Positions 39,525 through 49,589 of a stretch of 53,513 nucleotides of DNA are shown here, piece by piece; position 1 is the first letter of the stretch, and every line of letters starts with the position of its first letter. The stretch comes from a virus. The stretch lies in the IMG/VR virus record IMGVR_UViG_3300025652_000095, positions 1-53,513 of that record. The stretch is one strand, 5' to 3'. Below the pieces are notes generated by a model, which saw nothing but the letters and a program-made list of their open reading frames with translations, had not been told where the DNA came from and ran no database searches. Position numbers and translations under genes: made by a program.

Positions 39525-41617
39525 TATTTAGTTTTGTTTTTTTGTTTCTGTAACTGCTTTTCTTGTTCAGTCAATTTAGTATTCGGTCTTGTAGAAGCCG
39601 ACCCTACAGTAGCACTTTTTGAAGCGTCGTAAGGAACTTGGTTCACTCCTGCTAAACCTTCAAGGTTAGCTCTTTGTGCTTGTTCTATTAAATCTCTGTT
39701 AGGGTTTATATACCAAGAAACATCACTTATAGCATCAGAAACAAGATTTGTTCCTATACCTCCAAGAACATCTCTGTTTTTTTGCATTGTAGCTTGTTTC
39801 ATTTGCTCTACAGACATATCTCTTTGTAATTGCATTTGACCAACTGAAGATGCCAGTGCATTGTATTGCTGTACATTTTGTTGTCTAACTGCAGCGTCTT
39901 GAGCTGCAAGTTGATTAAGCCCTTGTATTCGATTTGCATCTACCACACCTTGTCCAGCTAAGAACATTCCTCTTTGTCCACCAGAGGCTCTTAAAACATT
40001 CTTCATTGCTCCTGCATACGCATTATCTAGGTTAGACATAGCTGCTGCTTTTTCAGCTGCTGTAAGACCTGATTTAGAAAGTTGCCTTTGTTTCTCTACA
40101 GCCTCTGTAATAAGGGGAGATAACTCAGGAGTCTCTATTTCAGGGTCTCTTAAAGCTTTAGATAAAGATAGTATTCCTGCAGCAGCTTTCAAACCAGAAA
40201 GCACTTTTTCTGCTTTACGCATTTTTTCTTGGCTTTCAGGGCTATCTTTAGGTTTTTCAGGTTTTTGAGAACCGTCTTGATTTAAGTCTAAAGACTCCAT
40301 AGATTCTTCTTCCTCTTCTATGTCGCTATACTCGCCAATTTCTTCGCCTCTTTTTATTCCTTTTCGCAAAGAATTGTCAGCAGTCTGCTGCTCTGCCAAC
40401 TTTCTGTCAGCTAATTCAGATGCAGTTTCACCTGTTTTAGACATCTCTGCGAGAATCTTGCTATCCTTTTCAGCTATTTTTTTAAGCTCAACATTAAAAG
40501 GTATTGTTTTAGAGTCGGATGTTGGTAGCTGCAGGCCAGCGACAGGAGCAGAGAGTGAAGAGGTAGGTGTTAGTGGGCCTTCATTTAAAATCCCTAAATT
40601 TTTTAAATTTAAGTTAACATTGTTTGTCCAATTCTCAAGAGCATCTTCTATTTTAGAGTCAACGAATTGCTTGCCACCTATTCTTTCTCCAAGCTCTTCG
40701 TTAGAAATAGATGTTGCGTATTTTATAAATCCTTTAGCTTTTACTACAGCATCAGCGTCTTTAACGTCAATATTTGTTAGTTTAAGCTTTTCAGATAACT
40801 CTTTGTAATAAATATTCTTAATTTCGTTATCAGAACCTTCTAACTCACCTTTATTAATTCTTACTTGAATATCAGAAGCAGTTTCAAAAGCCGCATCTTG
40901 AACTTCTTTTTCTTCTTCTGGTGATAATATATAATCTGCAGTTAACCTATAAGATTTTTCTTTTTGTTCTTTTCTTTTAGCTAGTAAGTCTTCCATAGCC
41001 TTATCTTCTGAATTAACTGTAAATGATGAAGATTTAGTTTGTGGTGAAGCAGTTTTGCTTTGATTTTGTAAGTATTCAGGAAATTGTTTTCTTACAGTAT
41101 TATCTAAAACACTTACAAGCTTGTCTGCGTAATATGGGTCAGTTGCGTAACCAGCTGACTTTAAAGCTTTTGCTTGGTCTTCAGGTGTAGCAGCATCTAA
41201 TACCCCAGCTTTTGCGTAGCGGGGATTGTTTATTAAAAAATCTATGTGCGATTTAACTCCCTCTTCTGGGGTAGTAAACTTTTTGAAAGCCTGTTCTACT
41301 TTTAAAACAAATTGACCATTACTGTTTTTAGTAGTAGATATAGTTTTCAACCCTTTAGCGGATTGTTTTTTAGAAAAATCTTTAGCTTCTTTTTTTGTAT
41401 TAAATATTTCTGTAGTGTCCATTACAGCGTAATCGACATCTTTTGTTTTTCCAGTTAAGTCAAAGGCTTTTTGACCAGAAAAGTTGTTATGCTTAACGCT
41501 TAATTCTGAATTAAGACTTCCAGACTCAACTAGTATTTGAGCCATCATCATCTCTGGGAATAAGCCTGTGCCTTGAGTAGCTTGAGATAAAATTTGTTGT
41601 AATTGTTTCTTGTCCAT
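39524..41617 (-). CDS. Virion-associated peptidoglycan hydrolase (glucosaminidase domain)
   Basis: A 697-residue protein. Residues 1-180 match the FlgJ-type glucosaminidase fold: ATQGTGLFPEMMMAQILVESG with the catalytic glutamate in LVESG, SVKHNNFSGQKA, the TPEEGVKSHIDFLINNPRYA helix and AGYATDPYYADKL. The remaining 500 residues are helical and hydrophilic, with an acidic stretch (SDIEEEEESMESLDL, about 430-445) and an Ala/Gln-rich coiled-coil end. The likely role is local digestion of peptidoglycan during DNA entry, before ejection of the other internal proteins. It is upstream of the 587-residue cargo protein in the same transcript. Confidence 0.82.
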   Translation of the reverse strand: MDKKQLQQILSQATQGTGLFPEMMMAQILVESGSLNSELSVKHNNFSGQKAFDLTGKTKDVDYAVMDTTEIFNTKKEAKDFSKKQSAKGLKTISTTKNSNGQFVLKVEQAFKKFTTPEEGVKSHIDFLINNPRYAKAGVLDAATPEDQAKALKSAGYATDPYYADKLVSVLDNTVRKQFPEYLQNQSKTASPQTKSSSFTVNSEDKAMEDLLAKRKEQKEKSYRLTADYILSPEEEKEVQDAAFETASDIQVRINKGELEGSDNEIKNIYYKELSEKLKLTNIDVKDADAVVKAKGFIKYATSISNEELGERIGGKQFVDSKIEDALENWTNNVNLNLKNLGILNEGPLTPTSSLSAPVAGLQLPTSDSKTIPFNVELKKIAEKDSKILAEMSKTGETASELADRKLAEQQTADNSLRKGIKRGEEIGEYSDIEEEEESMESLDLNQDGSQKPEKPKDSPESQEKMRKAEKVLSGLKAAAGILSLSKALRDPEIETPELSPLITEAVEKQRQLSKSGLTAAEKAAAMSNLDNAYAGAMKNVLRASGGQRGMFLAGQGVVDANRIQGLNQLAAQDAAVRQQNVQQYNALASSVGQMQLQRDMSVEQMKQATMQKNRDVLGGIGTNLVSDAISDVSWYINPNRDLIEQAQRANLEGLAGVNQVPYDASKSATVGSASTRPNTKLTEQEKQLQKQKNKTK

Positions 41618-41618
41618 A

Positions 41619-42680
41619 CTATTTATGTTTCCAAGTTTTCATTTCATTGTTCACGAACACGCCTGCTTCTTTGAATTGTCCTCCAGCTACCATTCGTTTA
41701 ATCTTTTCCATCGCAGGCTTATCAAATACACCCTCGCCGCCTGTAAGCTCCATCCCTGTGTGTTGACCATTCTTATCTACTACTGCTAATGGGTTTGTCT
41801 TATGGCTGTATGCACCTTTAGTCATACCACCTGTATTATAATTACCTAAAGACATATCATCTACTCTACCAGCTTCCACACCAGACTTCTGCATGCGTAC
41901 ATCATAAGCATCGTACTGTCCACTCGCTATATTGATTTGAGGTCTAGGTGTTCGAGTGGAGCTGCTATACATAGATATATCAGGCATCTTAGCTGGGTCT
42001 ATATATCTTTGTGCTAACCTTATTGCAGTTTCTGGCTTTACTTCTAGTCTAGCCATAGACTCTTCAAAGTAACCTTTAGGGGCTCTTTGTGTTCCTGACT
42101 TAAAATATATATCTTCTGTTTCACTAGGGCCTGTAAATCCAGCACCATAACCAATAGAAGGCCTGTAATCTATATGTCCTAAATTACTCATTTGTATTTC
42201 CCCACCTTCTTGGTAACCTATAGAGCGTTCGCTTTGTAATTTTAAATCTTCTGATAATTGGTCTTTCTCTCTTTTAGCAGATTCTTCTCTACGTTTCTCT
42301 CTTTTCTTTTTACCCTTAGTAAGAAGTCCAACACCTAAACCAACTGCTCCACCTACAGCAGCTCCAATTGGTCCTGCAGCTGCCCCCATAGAAGCAAATT
42401 GTAAAGCAGAACCAGCAACATCAGCATTTCCATACTCAGGGTCAGTGTCAAGTGCTGAAATGGCTGCACTAGCTAATCCTAAACCAGCTCCTAAGTTAGC
42501 ACTATTGGTTTCTTTTTGTTTGTCAGTTAATGGCTCTTTGTTTTCTCTATCTTCTTTACTGCCAAATAATGAACTCTCATTAAGTCCTGACATACCTATA
42601 GCTTTTCCTACAGCACCTCCACCGTAGTACAATGCATTAGCTAATTTCTTTTCTTCTTCTTTTCCTAAGTAATTTATCAT
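41619..42680 (-). CDS. Internal virion protein with glycine-rich hydrophobic segment
   Basis: A 353-residue protein. A Gly/Ala-rich hydrophobic stretch (residues 88-122, MGAAAGPIGAAVGGAVGLGVGLLTKG) is followed by a dense basic run (KKKREKRREESAKREK). The C-terminal part has LTGGEGVFDKPAMEKIKRM, a motif common at the ends of phage structural proteins that pack near the tail lumen. Such a glycine-zipper segment could insert in the host membrane during ejection. It overlaps the stop of the 1725-residue protein by 4 nt. Confidence 0.62.
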   Translation of the reverse strand: MINYLGKEEEKKLANALYYGGGAVGKAIGMSGLNESSLFGSKEDRENKEPLTDKQKETNSANLGAGLGLASAAISALDTDPEYGNADVAGSALQFASMGAAAGPIGAAVGGAVGLGVGLLTKGKKKREKRREESAKREKDQLSEDLKLQSERSIGYQEGGEIQMSNLGHIDYRPSIGYGAGFTGPSETEDIYFKSGTQRAPKGYFEESMARLEVKPETAIRLAQRYIDPAKMPDISMYSSSTRTPRPQINIASGQYDAYDVRMQKSGVEAGRVDDMSLGNYNTGGMTKGAYSHKTNPLAVVDKNGQHTGMELTGGEGVFDKPAMEKIKRMVAGGQFKEAGVFVNNEMKTWKHK

Positions 42681-45600
42681 TTTACTATTCTATTGTGGAC
42701 AAGTGCGCCAAATAACTCAACTGGGTAGTTAGCAATAGGAGCAGTTGCATTAATAATTAGATACTGGCCTTGAGCTTTATTAGTACCATCTGTAATAGGT
42801 ATTATGTGTTTACCGTTAGCCATTCTGTCAGAAAACTCATTATTTGTTATTGAACTACCACTCATTGAATCAGTAAATGTAAAAGTAGTAAATTTCTTTG
42901 TATTGATATTACCAGAGCAATACATAACAAGCTTATCGAATTTTTTAGTTGAATAAACGCTTTCGTTACACACAAAAGTTACATCTAAACATTTAGGTAA
43001 AGTAACATTGTAATATGAGTTAGCATTATTTAAACTATTTTCTAACCATAAAGAACCGCTAGATATATCATCTGAACCAGCTAGTTTAGTGTATCCAACT
43101 GTATAAAGCTCACCTTTATGATTAATAGATTTTGCTACAGATTGATACTTCTTACTTACCATCACGTCTGATAACTCACTATAGGTAATACTAAGGTTGT
43201 TAGCAAAAGTAGGATGGGTAACACTTAGAGTGACTTCTGAGTGACGATAATCATGCGCTAAAGCTACACCACCTTTAGACAAATCTAGAGGCTCGTCTTT
43301 TATTTGCAAATCTTTCAAAGCGTCAAATAAATTTGCGTTCTGTGTAACTACACCTAAATCTTGTACAGCTATACCTTGACCATAAACTAGTTTGCAAAAC
43401 GCAGACTGATAAGAGTCAAACCAATATGCTGAAACACCTGTAGTAATTACATTATTATAATGCTGACTACCATACTGTGTGTCTACGTAATCACTTCGTT
43501 CTATAACTCTTCCTGTACCCGTTGCAATAGTTACGGCTGCTGCGTCTGCATTATCAACAACAACTCTTGGATTAACAGATAGTTTTGCAACAGCACCGCT
43601 TTGCAGTGTAAACAAATCACCTCTTAAGTTAAATATATTGTAAATAGGTCCAAACTTTGTGTTAAGTTCATGTACTTCTGCTGCAGGAAAATCAGTGTAA
43701 GCATCTAATGTATCACCACTTATTTTTAAGCTAGAAGCAGCAATCATATTTGACATTGTGTTTATTTGGTCAAAATCTTCTGGCTTTTGTAAAAATGTTT
43801 TAGATGTATTTCTTGAACTATAAGTAGAATTGTATAATAAATCATCTTGTACATTATGAGCTAATGTATCTGTTACGCCAAAGAAGTTACCATCTCTCAT
43901 ATCTAAGTTAACAGTACTTTCTACTGGAAAAACAAACCCTACGTTAGGTGCATGTCCATCTGTTCTATCACTAACGTATACTAGTTTACGTAACGAATAC
44001 ATGTTAATGTAAGTATCACCTCCAAATACATCTACTCTATCGGAGCTTGTAGGGCTAAAGTTTTCGTGCCCCGTAAGCATATACCTGTTGTTTAAAAAGT
44101 TAGAAAGCTCGTTACCTCCATAAGCGGATGTACTAACATCTCTTGTTACAGTACAATACATTTTTGATGAGTAAATCCTTGCGCCATCTTTATTGTCTTG
44201 GTCAGCGTTATAATTAATTCTTTGTAAAATGTTTTTACTAGAATCACCACAACCAAACTGATGACTCTCTATAAGCTTGTTATCATCTAACGATATAAAA
44301 GTAGTAGCACATCCTTCAAGTACAGCTCTACCATCAAACTTACTATCGCCCCAACCACTACTACCCGCATCATAAAAATCTGCAGTAAATGATACAGGAG
44401 AAGAAACAACATAGATACCTGAACCAGTACCGCCAGAATCTTGTCTTGCCTGTGAAAGAGAATAATTATGAAAGTCTTTGTCTTTTGCACCAGTAAAAGC
44501 TATATCATAACCATTTTTTGCACTACTAACAGTTCCACCAGGTTCTACAGCTTGAGCATGTTTTATTGGTTTATATATATCATCACCTACATTTCTTCCT
44601 TTAGGCCCTACACTTCCTAGGTTATAATAAAAGAAAGAATCATCATTAAGTGTAAACACTGTATATATAGAATTACCTGCACTATTATTTGTTGCACTTT
44701 CTCCACCCAAAAAGAATCTACCTGCCGCTAAGTTACCTGACTCTTTTGCTCTTACACCAGTCCAAGAGTTTAGCTCTGAGTCTAAAGTAGTATCATTAGG
44801 TACGTTATCTTCTGTAAAAGTGTTTTGTACAGAGTCTAGTCTAGCAGATACTCCTATTTTATCTCCCACTTTATGAATATATGGCCTATTAGCTAAGTTT
44901 GACTCAGGGCTATCAAATGTAAAAGTAGTTTGACCTATTTTTAAACCTTCATGCTGAAAGTCTGGAGAACCATAAGGAGTTGCGTATACTCCTAATTTAT
45001 TTCTTAACCTTTTACTAGAGTCATTATTTTGCATGTTAATTACAGGCGTTATAACTCCATTTTGAATTATTCTTTTATCACTATCTGTTCTGTCAACACG
45101 AACAATAGAGTATCCACCAATTTTAGCTAAAATATCTGCACTAAGCTTAACATCAAACTGTGGAAACAACACATACCCATTAATATTTTTTTCTGTAGGG
45201 TTTACAAAGTTTAATGTAACATTTGTTTGTGTAGCGGTAGCGTTATTACTCATAGTAAACTGAGTAGTACTATTTATCGTAGTTATTCTAGTACCTTCTG
45301 GTATTCCATCTCCATATACATGCAAGCCTGCAACTATAGCTGTGTTAGCAACGTGTGCAACTGTAGCTGCTCCGTCGCTTGTGTCTGTAGTGCTATCAGT
45401 AAAAGAAGTAGTACCACAATACTTAAATGTAGTTTGACCATCTTCACCAATAGATATAGCTGAACCTGCAGCGTTTAATGTAGAAAAATTAGTAGAATTA
45501 TCAGGCATTCTAATATCCCCAATAGGATTTACAAAACCTGGGTTTAGATTTCTGTCATAAAACAATATACCAAACCTGTACACTTCACCTCTTTGGTATC

Positions 45601-47854
45601 CTTTAAAGTCTTTTACAAAAAGAGGGTTTTTATAATTATCATAAAATCCATCTGCGCCTTCTCTTCTTAAGTTTTGAGAAAACAAAGGAGCTTTATTATA
45701 GCTTGTAAAGTTTTTCTTTTGTTGGTCGCCACTGTCGAAAATTCCAGAATTTTCTCTTTGGAAGTATGTACAATCAGATAAAGGAAACTTTTTAGTATTA
45801 AAAGTTACTCTTACTCCTGTACCTGTAGCAAAACCATCAGACTCTGCACCAGGTATAAAAGCATTAGAGTAATCGCTTCCTTTCAAATACCCGTAATAAC
45901 CAATGTTTTCAAATGAAGATATACCATCATCATAAATAACATCTTCTCCTAAATCAGTATTTATTAATCCATCTTGTTTTTCCCAAGCATTTGTATTTCT
46001 ATTTCTCCTGTAAGACTTTACTCTAAAACTTTCTGTAATATCACTTAAGTCACTAGATAGGTTTACTGCAAATAGTCTATTATCTTTTATTGCTAAGTCT
46101 TTACACGTGCTCCAAACGGTTTCTGTTTTAAATATTTCAGCTATACTTATTTCAGTGGTTGTTTCATTACCGTTATGTACATAAGTAAACTTACCGTCTT
46201 CTACTAAACCTGAACCTATAATTCTAGGTTGTATAGACCCTATCTCATCTATGTATAAAATATCAATAATTTCAACTTGAGAAAAAGCACTTGATATTCC
46301 GTCTACTTCTATCTTTACACTAGAATTAGAAATATTATTAGCTCCTTCTGGAGGGCCACCTTTTATTTCGTGGTAATCTGCTATTCTACTAGTTTTAGCT
46401 ACATGAATAGGTTCAGATATATTAGATATTTTTGAAAGCTTACCATCTTCTGACTTAAGCCTATAACAGTAAGAATGTGAACCACAACTTACCGAACCAC
46501 CTGTAAGTATAGAAGTAATGTTAGGGGCTTTCTGATATTTACTGTTAAAAACATTAAGCTCATTAGCAGATGTTAAATTCTGATAATAAGATACGGACTC
46601 TTTTAAGTTTACAGTTCTTAAAGGGTTTGTTCCATCAGTCCAGTATAACCTGTGAAACTTTTCATTCTCTTCAGATTTTTCTGTTCTTACCAATGTTTTA
46701 GCAGTAAAACCTAAATCTAGCTCTCCAAATATAGTTTCTGCAGTAGTAATAGTTCCATTATCAGCTACAGATAATTTTATAATATTATCTTTTCCTGTAG
46801 CAGCATTATGACACAAAGCAATCATGTAATCGCTAAACGTTTCTAAACCAACTATTTGGTAACTAGTACTACTAGAGTTAGTATCAAATGTCATGGTTTT
46901 GTTTGCTACAGTATATCCGTTACCATTATTTGTGGCTACAATTGCACCTGTAAAAGCTGCACTAGTAATTACGTCAGCAGTAGAGGTCCTTGTCATCGAA
47001 GGAACAAAACTTACTGTTTGGTCAGTTTTAGAAATAAAATATATAGCATTTTCTCCTGAGTTTGTAGCTACAGTAAGTAAATTGTTTTTAGTTGCATTAG
47101 AATAAGGAAGTCCTATATATGTAGTAAGTAAAGCAGAAGCATAACCTAATATAGTAATATCGCTATCTGTTCCTGACCAGTTGTCACTAATTGAAGGTAC
47201 AGAATCACTTCGAGTTTCTATACCAAACGTAGTAGTAAAGTCTAAAGACGTATCTACAAGGCTACCTCTTTCTGCTAGAGTGTATCCAACATAAGATTGA
47301 AATGTAGCTGATTTTTCTTGAGCTGTAGCTGCTATAGAGTAATCCCCTATCGAGGACGAGTAATAAGGTATCAATTGAAGAGTTTTGTCTGCTATTGATA
47401 TGTTGACATCAAACGCAGCTTTAATTGCAGCAGAGCCTGTAGTTTCCACTTCAGGGTATATTAGCTGATTAAACGCATTTATAATTAAAACTTCTTCGTC
47501 TAAACTCTCTCCATCTACATGATAATAAGTGGTAACGTGTGTAGCACCTCCAAATGTAATAGATGCTATGATGTTGTCAATGTATCGACTTACATCGTAG
47601 TTTGTACTACCAATTGTTCTAGTATCAGTACTAAGTGTACCAAAAGTTAAACTGCTAAAAGTTTTTTGTGCGTCTGATAAGTTTCTAGCTAAAGCATTAC
47701 CTTCAGCTGAGTTTAAAACAAACAAATTATCTTGCTTAGTCATTAAGCGAGCATTAATTGCAGTTTTATAACTTTCGGATGGCAGTAAATTAGGGTCTAT
47801 ATCTGATTGCATTCCTTTAGTAAAGGAATTTGGTTTTTTATTAGACTCTGCCAT
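42677..47854 (-). CDS. Large tail protein, crAss-like muzzle/stabilisation type
   Basis: A 1725-residue virion protein. The start, KPNSFTKGMQSDIDPNLL followed by SESYKTAINARLMTKQDN and SAEGN, is the recurrent N-terminus of large tail proteins in crAss-like phages (pattern KGMxxDxDP...YxxAxNxR...EGN). The rest is beta-rich with many short repeats and no enzyme motif, and residues 450-620 resemble fibronectin-like domains. In phicrAss001 a protein of this class forms the distal tail opening; by position, after connector/ring-type proteins and before internal cargo, the same role is likely here. Naming it muzzle is an inference. Confidence 0.68.
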   Translation of the reverse strand: MAESNKKPNSFTKGMQSDIDPNLLPSESYKTAINARLMTKQDNLFVLNSAEGNALARNLSDAQKTFSSLTFGTLSTDTRTIGSTNYDVSRYIDNIIASITFGGATHVTTYYHVDGESLDEEVLIINAFNQLIYPEVETTGSAAIKAAFDVNISIADKTLQLIPYYSSSIGDYSIAATAQEKSATFQSYVGYTLAERGSLVDTSLDFTTTFGIETRSDSVPSISDNWSGTDSDITILGYASALLTTYIGLPYSNATKNNLLTVATNSGENAIYFISKTDQTVSFVPSMTRTSTADVITSAAFTGAIVATNNGNGYTVANKTMTFDTNSSSTSYQIVGLETFSDYMIALCHNAATGKDNIIKLSVADNGTITTAETIFGELDLGFTAKTLVRTEKSEENEKFHRLYWTDGTNPLRTVNLKESVSYYQNLTSANELNVFNSKYQKAPNITSILTGGSVSCGSHSYCYRLKSEDGKLSKISNISEPIHVAKTSRIADYHEIKGGPPEGANNISNSSVKIEVDGISSAFSQVEIIDILYIDEIGSIQPRIIGSGLVEDGKFTYVHNGNETTTEISIAEIFKTETVWSTCKDLAIKDNRLFAVNLSSDLSDITESFRVKSYRRNRNTNAWEKQDGLINTDLGEDVIYDDGISSFENIGYYGYLKGSDYSNAFIPGAESDGFATGTGVRVTFNTKKFPLSDCTYFQRENSGIFDSGDQQKKNFTSYNKAPLFSQNLRREGADGFYDNYKNPLFVKDFKGYQRGEVYRFGILFYDRNLNPGFVNPIGDIRMPDNSTNFSTLNAAGSAISIGEDGQTTFKYCGTTSFTDSTTDTSDGAATVAHVANTAIVAGLHVYGDGIPEGTRITTINSTTQFTMSNNATATQTNVTLNFVNPTEKNINGYVLFPQFDVKLSADILAKIGGYSIVRVDRTDSDKRIIQNGVITPVINMQNNDSSKRLRNKLGVYATPYGSPDFQHEGLKIGQTTFTFDSPESNLANRPYIHKVGDKIGVSARLDSVQNTFTEDNVPNDTTLDSELNSWTGVRAKESGNLAAGRFFLGGESATNNSAGNSIYTVFTLNDDSFFYYNLGSVGPKGRNVGDDIYKPIKHAQAVEPGGTVSSAKNGYDIAFTGAKDKDFHNYSLSQARQDSGGTGSGIYVVSSPVSFTADFYDAGSSGWGDSKFDGRAVLEGCATTFISLDDNKLIESHQFGCGDSSKNILQRINYNADQDNKDGARIYSSKMYCTVTRDVSTSAYGGNELSNFLNNRYMLTGHENFSPTSSDRVDVFGGDTYINMYSLRKLVYVSDRTDGHAPNVGFVFPVESTVNLDMRDGNFFGVTDTLAHNVQDDLLYNSTYSSRNTSKTFLQKPEDFDQINTMSNMIAASSLKISGDTLDAYTDFPAAEVHELNTKFGPIYNIFNLRGDLFTLQSGAVAKLSVNPRVVVDNADAAAVTIATGTGRVIERSDYVDTQYGSQHYNNVITTGVSAYWFDSYQSAFCKLVYGQGIAVQDLGVVTQNANLFDALKDLQIKDEPLDLSKGGVALAHDYRHSEVTLSVTHPTFANNLSITYSELSDVMVSKKYQSVAKSINHKGELYTVGYTKLAGSDDISSGSLWLENSLNNANSYYNVTLPKCLDVTFVCNESVYSTKKFDKLVMYCSGNINTKKFTTFTFTDSMSGSSITNNEFSDRMANGKHIIPITDGTNKAQGQYLIINATAPIANYPVELFGALVHNRIVK

Positions 47855-47856
47855 AA

Positions 47857-48456
47857 TTAAAATAATTTACGAGTTGTATCTCTTGTAGGTTGTAATGAGT
47901 TCCAGTATTTACCTATATTTCTCCATTGTTGTTTAGAAGGCATATTGTCTTTACCTCTAGCTTGAGCACATAAGTTGGACCATTCATTTTTTAAGTCTTG
48001 GTATACATATCTAGGAAGTTTTTGATTATAATACTCTCTTCCTTTGTACTTGTACATAATGTAAGCAGCTATAGCGTCTTCATGTGCAGCCGATATAGTT
48101 GGATAACCATCATCATCTGTGCTTATAGCTTCGTAATGTAATTTTATAATAGTATTATCAGAAACGTCAATATTTAAATAATTTCCTGAAGAGTAACAGT
48201 TAGTAGTATCGTAGTCACCGTTTTCAGAAAGTATTTCTATTGTATTTATAAAATCTTCTGGTAATAAAACTTTTTTACTTGTAACTGTAAGAGTTGCTAT
48301 TTTTTTGTCAAACGTAAGATAAGAACCAATTTTCTTTTCAGCTTCAAAAGACCATTCTACAAAGTTGTGAAACTCTTTTGCTGCGTCTTGTATACCTAAA
48401 TTACGTATTACTGCTGCTACCACTTGCTTTACACTAATTTTAGGACTTCCTTTCAT
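47857..48456 (-). CDS. Tail ring/connector-type protein
   Basis: A 199-residue protein. It has a helical N-terminus (VKQVVAAVIRNLGIQDAAKEFHNFVEWSFEAEKKIG), a beta core with LLPEDFINTIEILSENGDY, and a helical C-terminus with DAIAAYIMYKYKGREYYNQ and a final RQ-rich tail (KQQWRNIGKYWNSLQPTRD). The helix, LP-x-D-F strand and AIxxYxxYK helix are the pattern of P22 gp4-like/crAss ring proteins that stack below the portal. It lies directly upstream of the large tail protein, consistent with this role. Confidence 0.65.
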   Translation of the reverse strand: MKGSPKISVKQVVAAVIRNLGIQDAAKEFHNFVEWSFEAEKKIGSYLTFDKKIATLTVTSKKVLLPEDFINTIEILSENGDYDTTNCYSSGNYLNIDVSDNTIIKLHYEAISTDDDGYPTISAAHEDAIAAYIMYKYKGREYYNQKLPRYVYQDLKNEWSNLCAQARGKDNMPSKQQWRNIGKYWNSLQPTRDTTRKLF

Positions 48457-48457
48457 C

Positions 48458-48892
48458 TTAATTATTTATTAATGCTTTAAATCTTGTTAAAGGTAACACT
48501 TTATATTTACTGTGTTTATAGGGTCTATCCCACATTACCTTTGTATACTCGTCATCAAGTATCGGTACTTTATACAATACTATTTTGTTTTCTTCTTTAG
48601 ATTTTTTGTGGTCTATACGTACATGAAAAGGTCTTTTGTGAGGAAACCTCTTTAAATACATACTCCCAAGGTTTAAAGGCATTTTAAGGACTTCTTGTTC
48701 TTTAGCTATAACATTAATCCATTCTTCTAAAAAAGCTTCTAAAATCGCATAATATTCGCTATACGATAGCATTCTGTCCTTTGTTGTACCACTGACTCTA
48801 ATTTCTTTTTTAATTGAGTCGTAAATATCTTTTAAAGTAGTATACTTGTTTTTGTATTTTTTACTGTACTCCTGGTTCTTTACTTCCCGCAT
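48458..48892 (-). CDS. Conserved-type small basic virion-region protein
   Basis: A 144-residue basic protein with an N-terminal helical region (residues 15-70, KDIYDSIKKEIRVSG, then YYAILEAFLEEWINVIAKEQEVLKMP) and a basic beta part (GSMYLKRFPHKRPFHVRIDHKKS). No enzyme motif recognised. Small proteins of this kind lie between ring-protein genes in crAss-like tail modules, so a tail assembly or connector role is likely. The start overlaps the previous gene by 32 nt. Confidence 0.55.
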   Translation of the reverse strand: MREVKNQEYSKKYKNKYTTLKDIYDSIKKEIRVSGTTKDRMLSYSEYYAILEAFLEEWINVIAKEQEVLKMPLNLGSMYLKRFPHKRPFHVRIDHKKSKEENKIVLYKVPILDDEYTKVMWDRPYKHSKYKVLPLTRFKALINN

Positions 48893-49511
48893 TTTCGTCT
48901 ACTTGGTTATTAGCTGATTTTGCATTTGTAGATAACATAACATTAAACTCTAGTTGCAATACGTTTTGAACTAGTAGAGGGATTAATTCTTCTGGAATAG
49001 GATATTGAGTAGTTTCATCGCTACTATAAGAAGAAACTGTAGTAGGGTCAGAAAATACTCCATTTATCTCTAGAGAACCGTCACTAACCAAAGACTCACC
49101 CTCCCAAACATATAGTTTCCTATCGGAAAGCGTAGAAATCTTACTCCCTCCTTTAAGTATAAACCTAGAGTTGTTCACGAACACTCGGTCATGATTTTGA
49201 ACTATAGGCAATGGTACGTAAGAAGAATCTACTGAAGAGTCATCTTTGTAAGCAATACTTCTAATAGCTCTATTGTCATTGAATCCTACCAAACCAAGCT
49301 CTATACCATTAGAGCTGGGGGTAGTAGAGTGTACTTGAAAAATAGCATTAGAAGCTTTCTTCCCGTTGTCAGTATACTGAATCAATAAATTAGCTCTATG
49401 GTAGTTTACCATAAACTTTATCTGTCTCAGTGATACATCTGAATCGTCAGAAGCTACACCTCCTGATACGAGGTTTTTAATGTTGTACGCAATTTCGTTT
49501 AGTGTTGCCAT
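48861..49511 (-). CDS. Tail ring/connector-type protein
   Basis: A 216-residue protein. The N-terminus (ATLNEIAYNIKNLVSGGVASDDSDVSLRQI, then FMVNYHRANLLIQY) is a hallmark opening of ring proteins in crAss-like phages: a short helix, a Gly-rich turn, an acidic DD-D linker, a helix with RQIxFxVxxxRA. The middle is beta-rich and the C-terminal IPEELIPLLVQNVLQLEF helix is followed by a disordered tail. Probably one of the rings between portal and tail. It is preceded by a 78-nt gap containing a hairpin. Confidence 0.65.
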   Translation of the reverse strand: MATLNEIAYNIKNLVSGGVASDDSDVSLRQIKFMVNYHRANLLIQYTDNGKKASNAIFQVHSTTPSSNGIELGLVGFNDNRAIRSIAYKDDSSVDSSYVPLPIVQNHDRVFVNNSRFILKGGSKISTLSDRKLYVWEGESLVSDGSLEINGVFSDPTTVSSYSSDETTQYPIPEELIPLLVQNVLQLEFNVMLSTNAKSANNQVDENAGSKEPGVQ

Positions 49512-49526
49512 AGTTTTTTATTAATA

Positions 49527-49564
49527 AGAAAGGGCAAAGTAAGTTTCCCTACCTCACCCTTTCT
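49527..49564 (-). promoter_or_regulatory. Hairpin in gap between ring-type genes
   Basis: The 78-nt gap (49512-49589) holds an 8-bp inverted repeat AGAAAGGG/CCCTTTCT (49527-49534 and 49557-49564) with a 22-nt loop. On the - strand it is followed by A-rich rather than T-rich sequence, so it does not look like an intrinsic terminator; it may be an mRNA processing or stability element. Low confidence. Confidence 0.35.
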
Positions 49565-49589
49565 AGAAAGCAGGGAGCAAAAAGCATCG

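Noticed and set aside
49527-49564. Rho-independent terminator after the 195-residue connector-type gene
   Set aside because: The inverted repeat has a long loop and is followed by A-rich, not T-rich, sequence on the transcribed strand.
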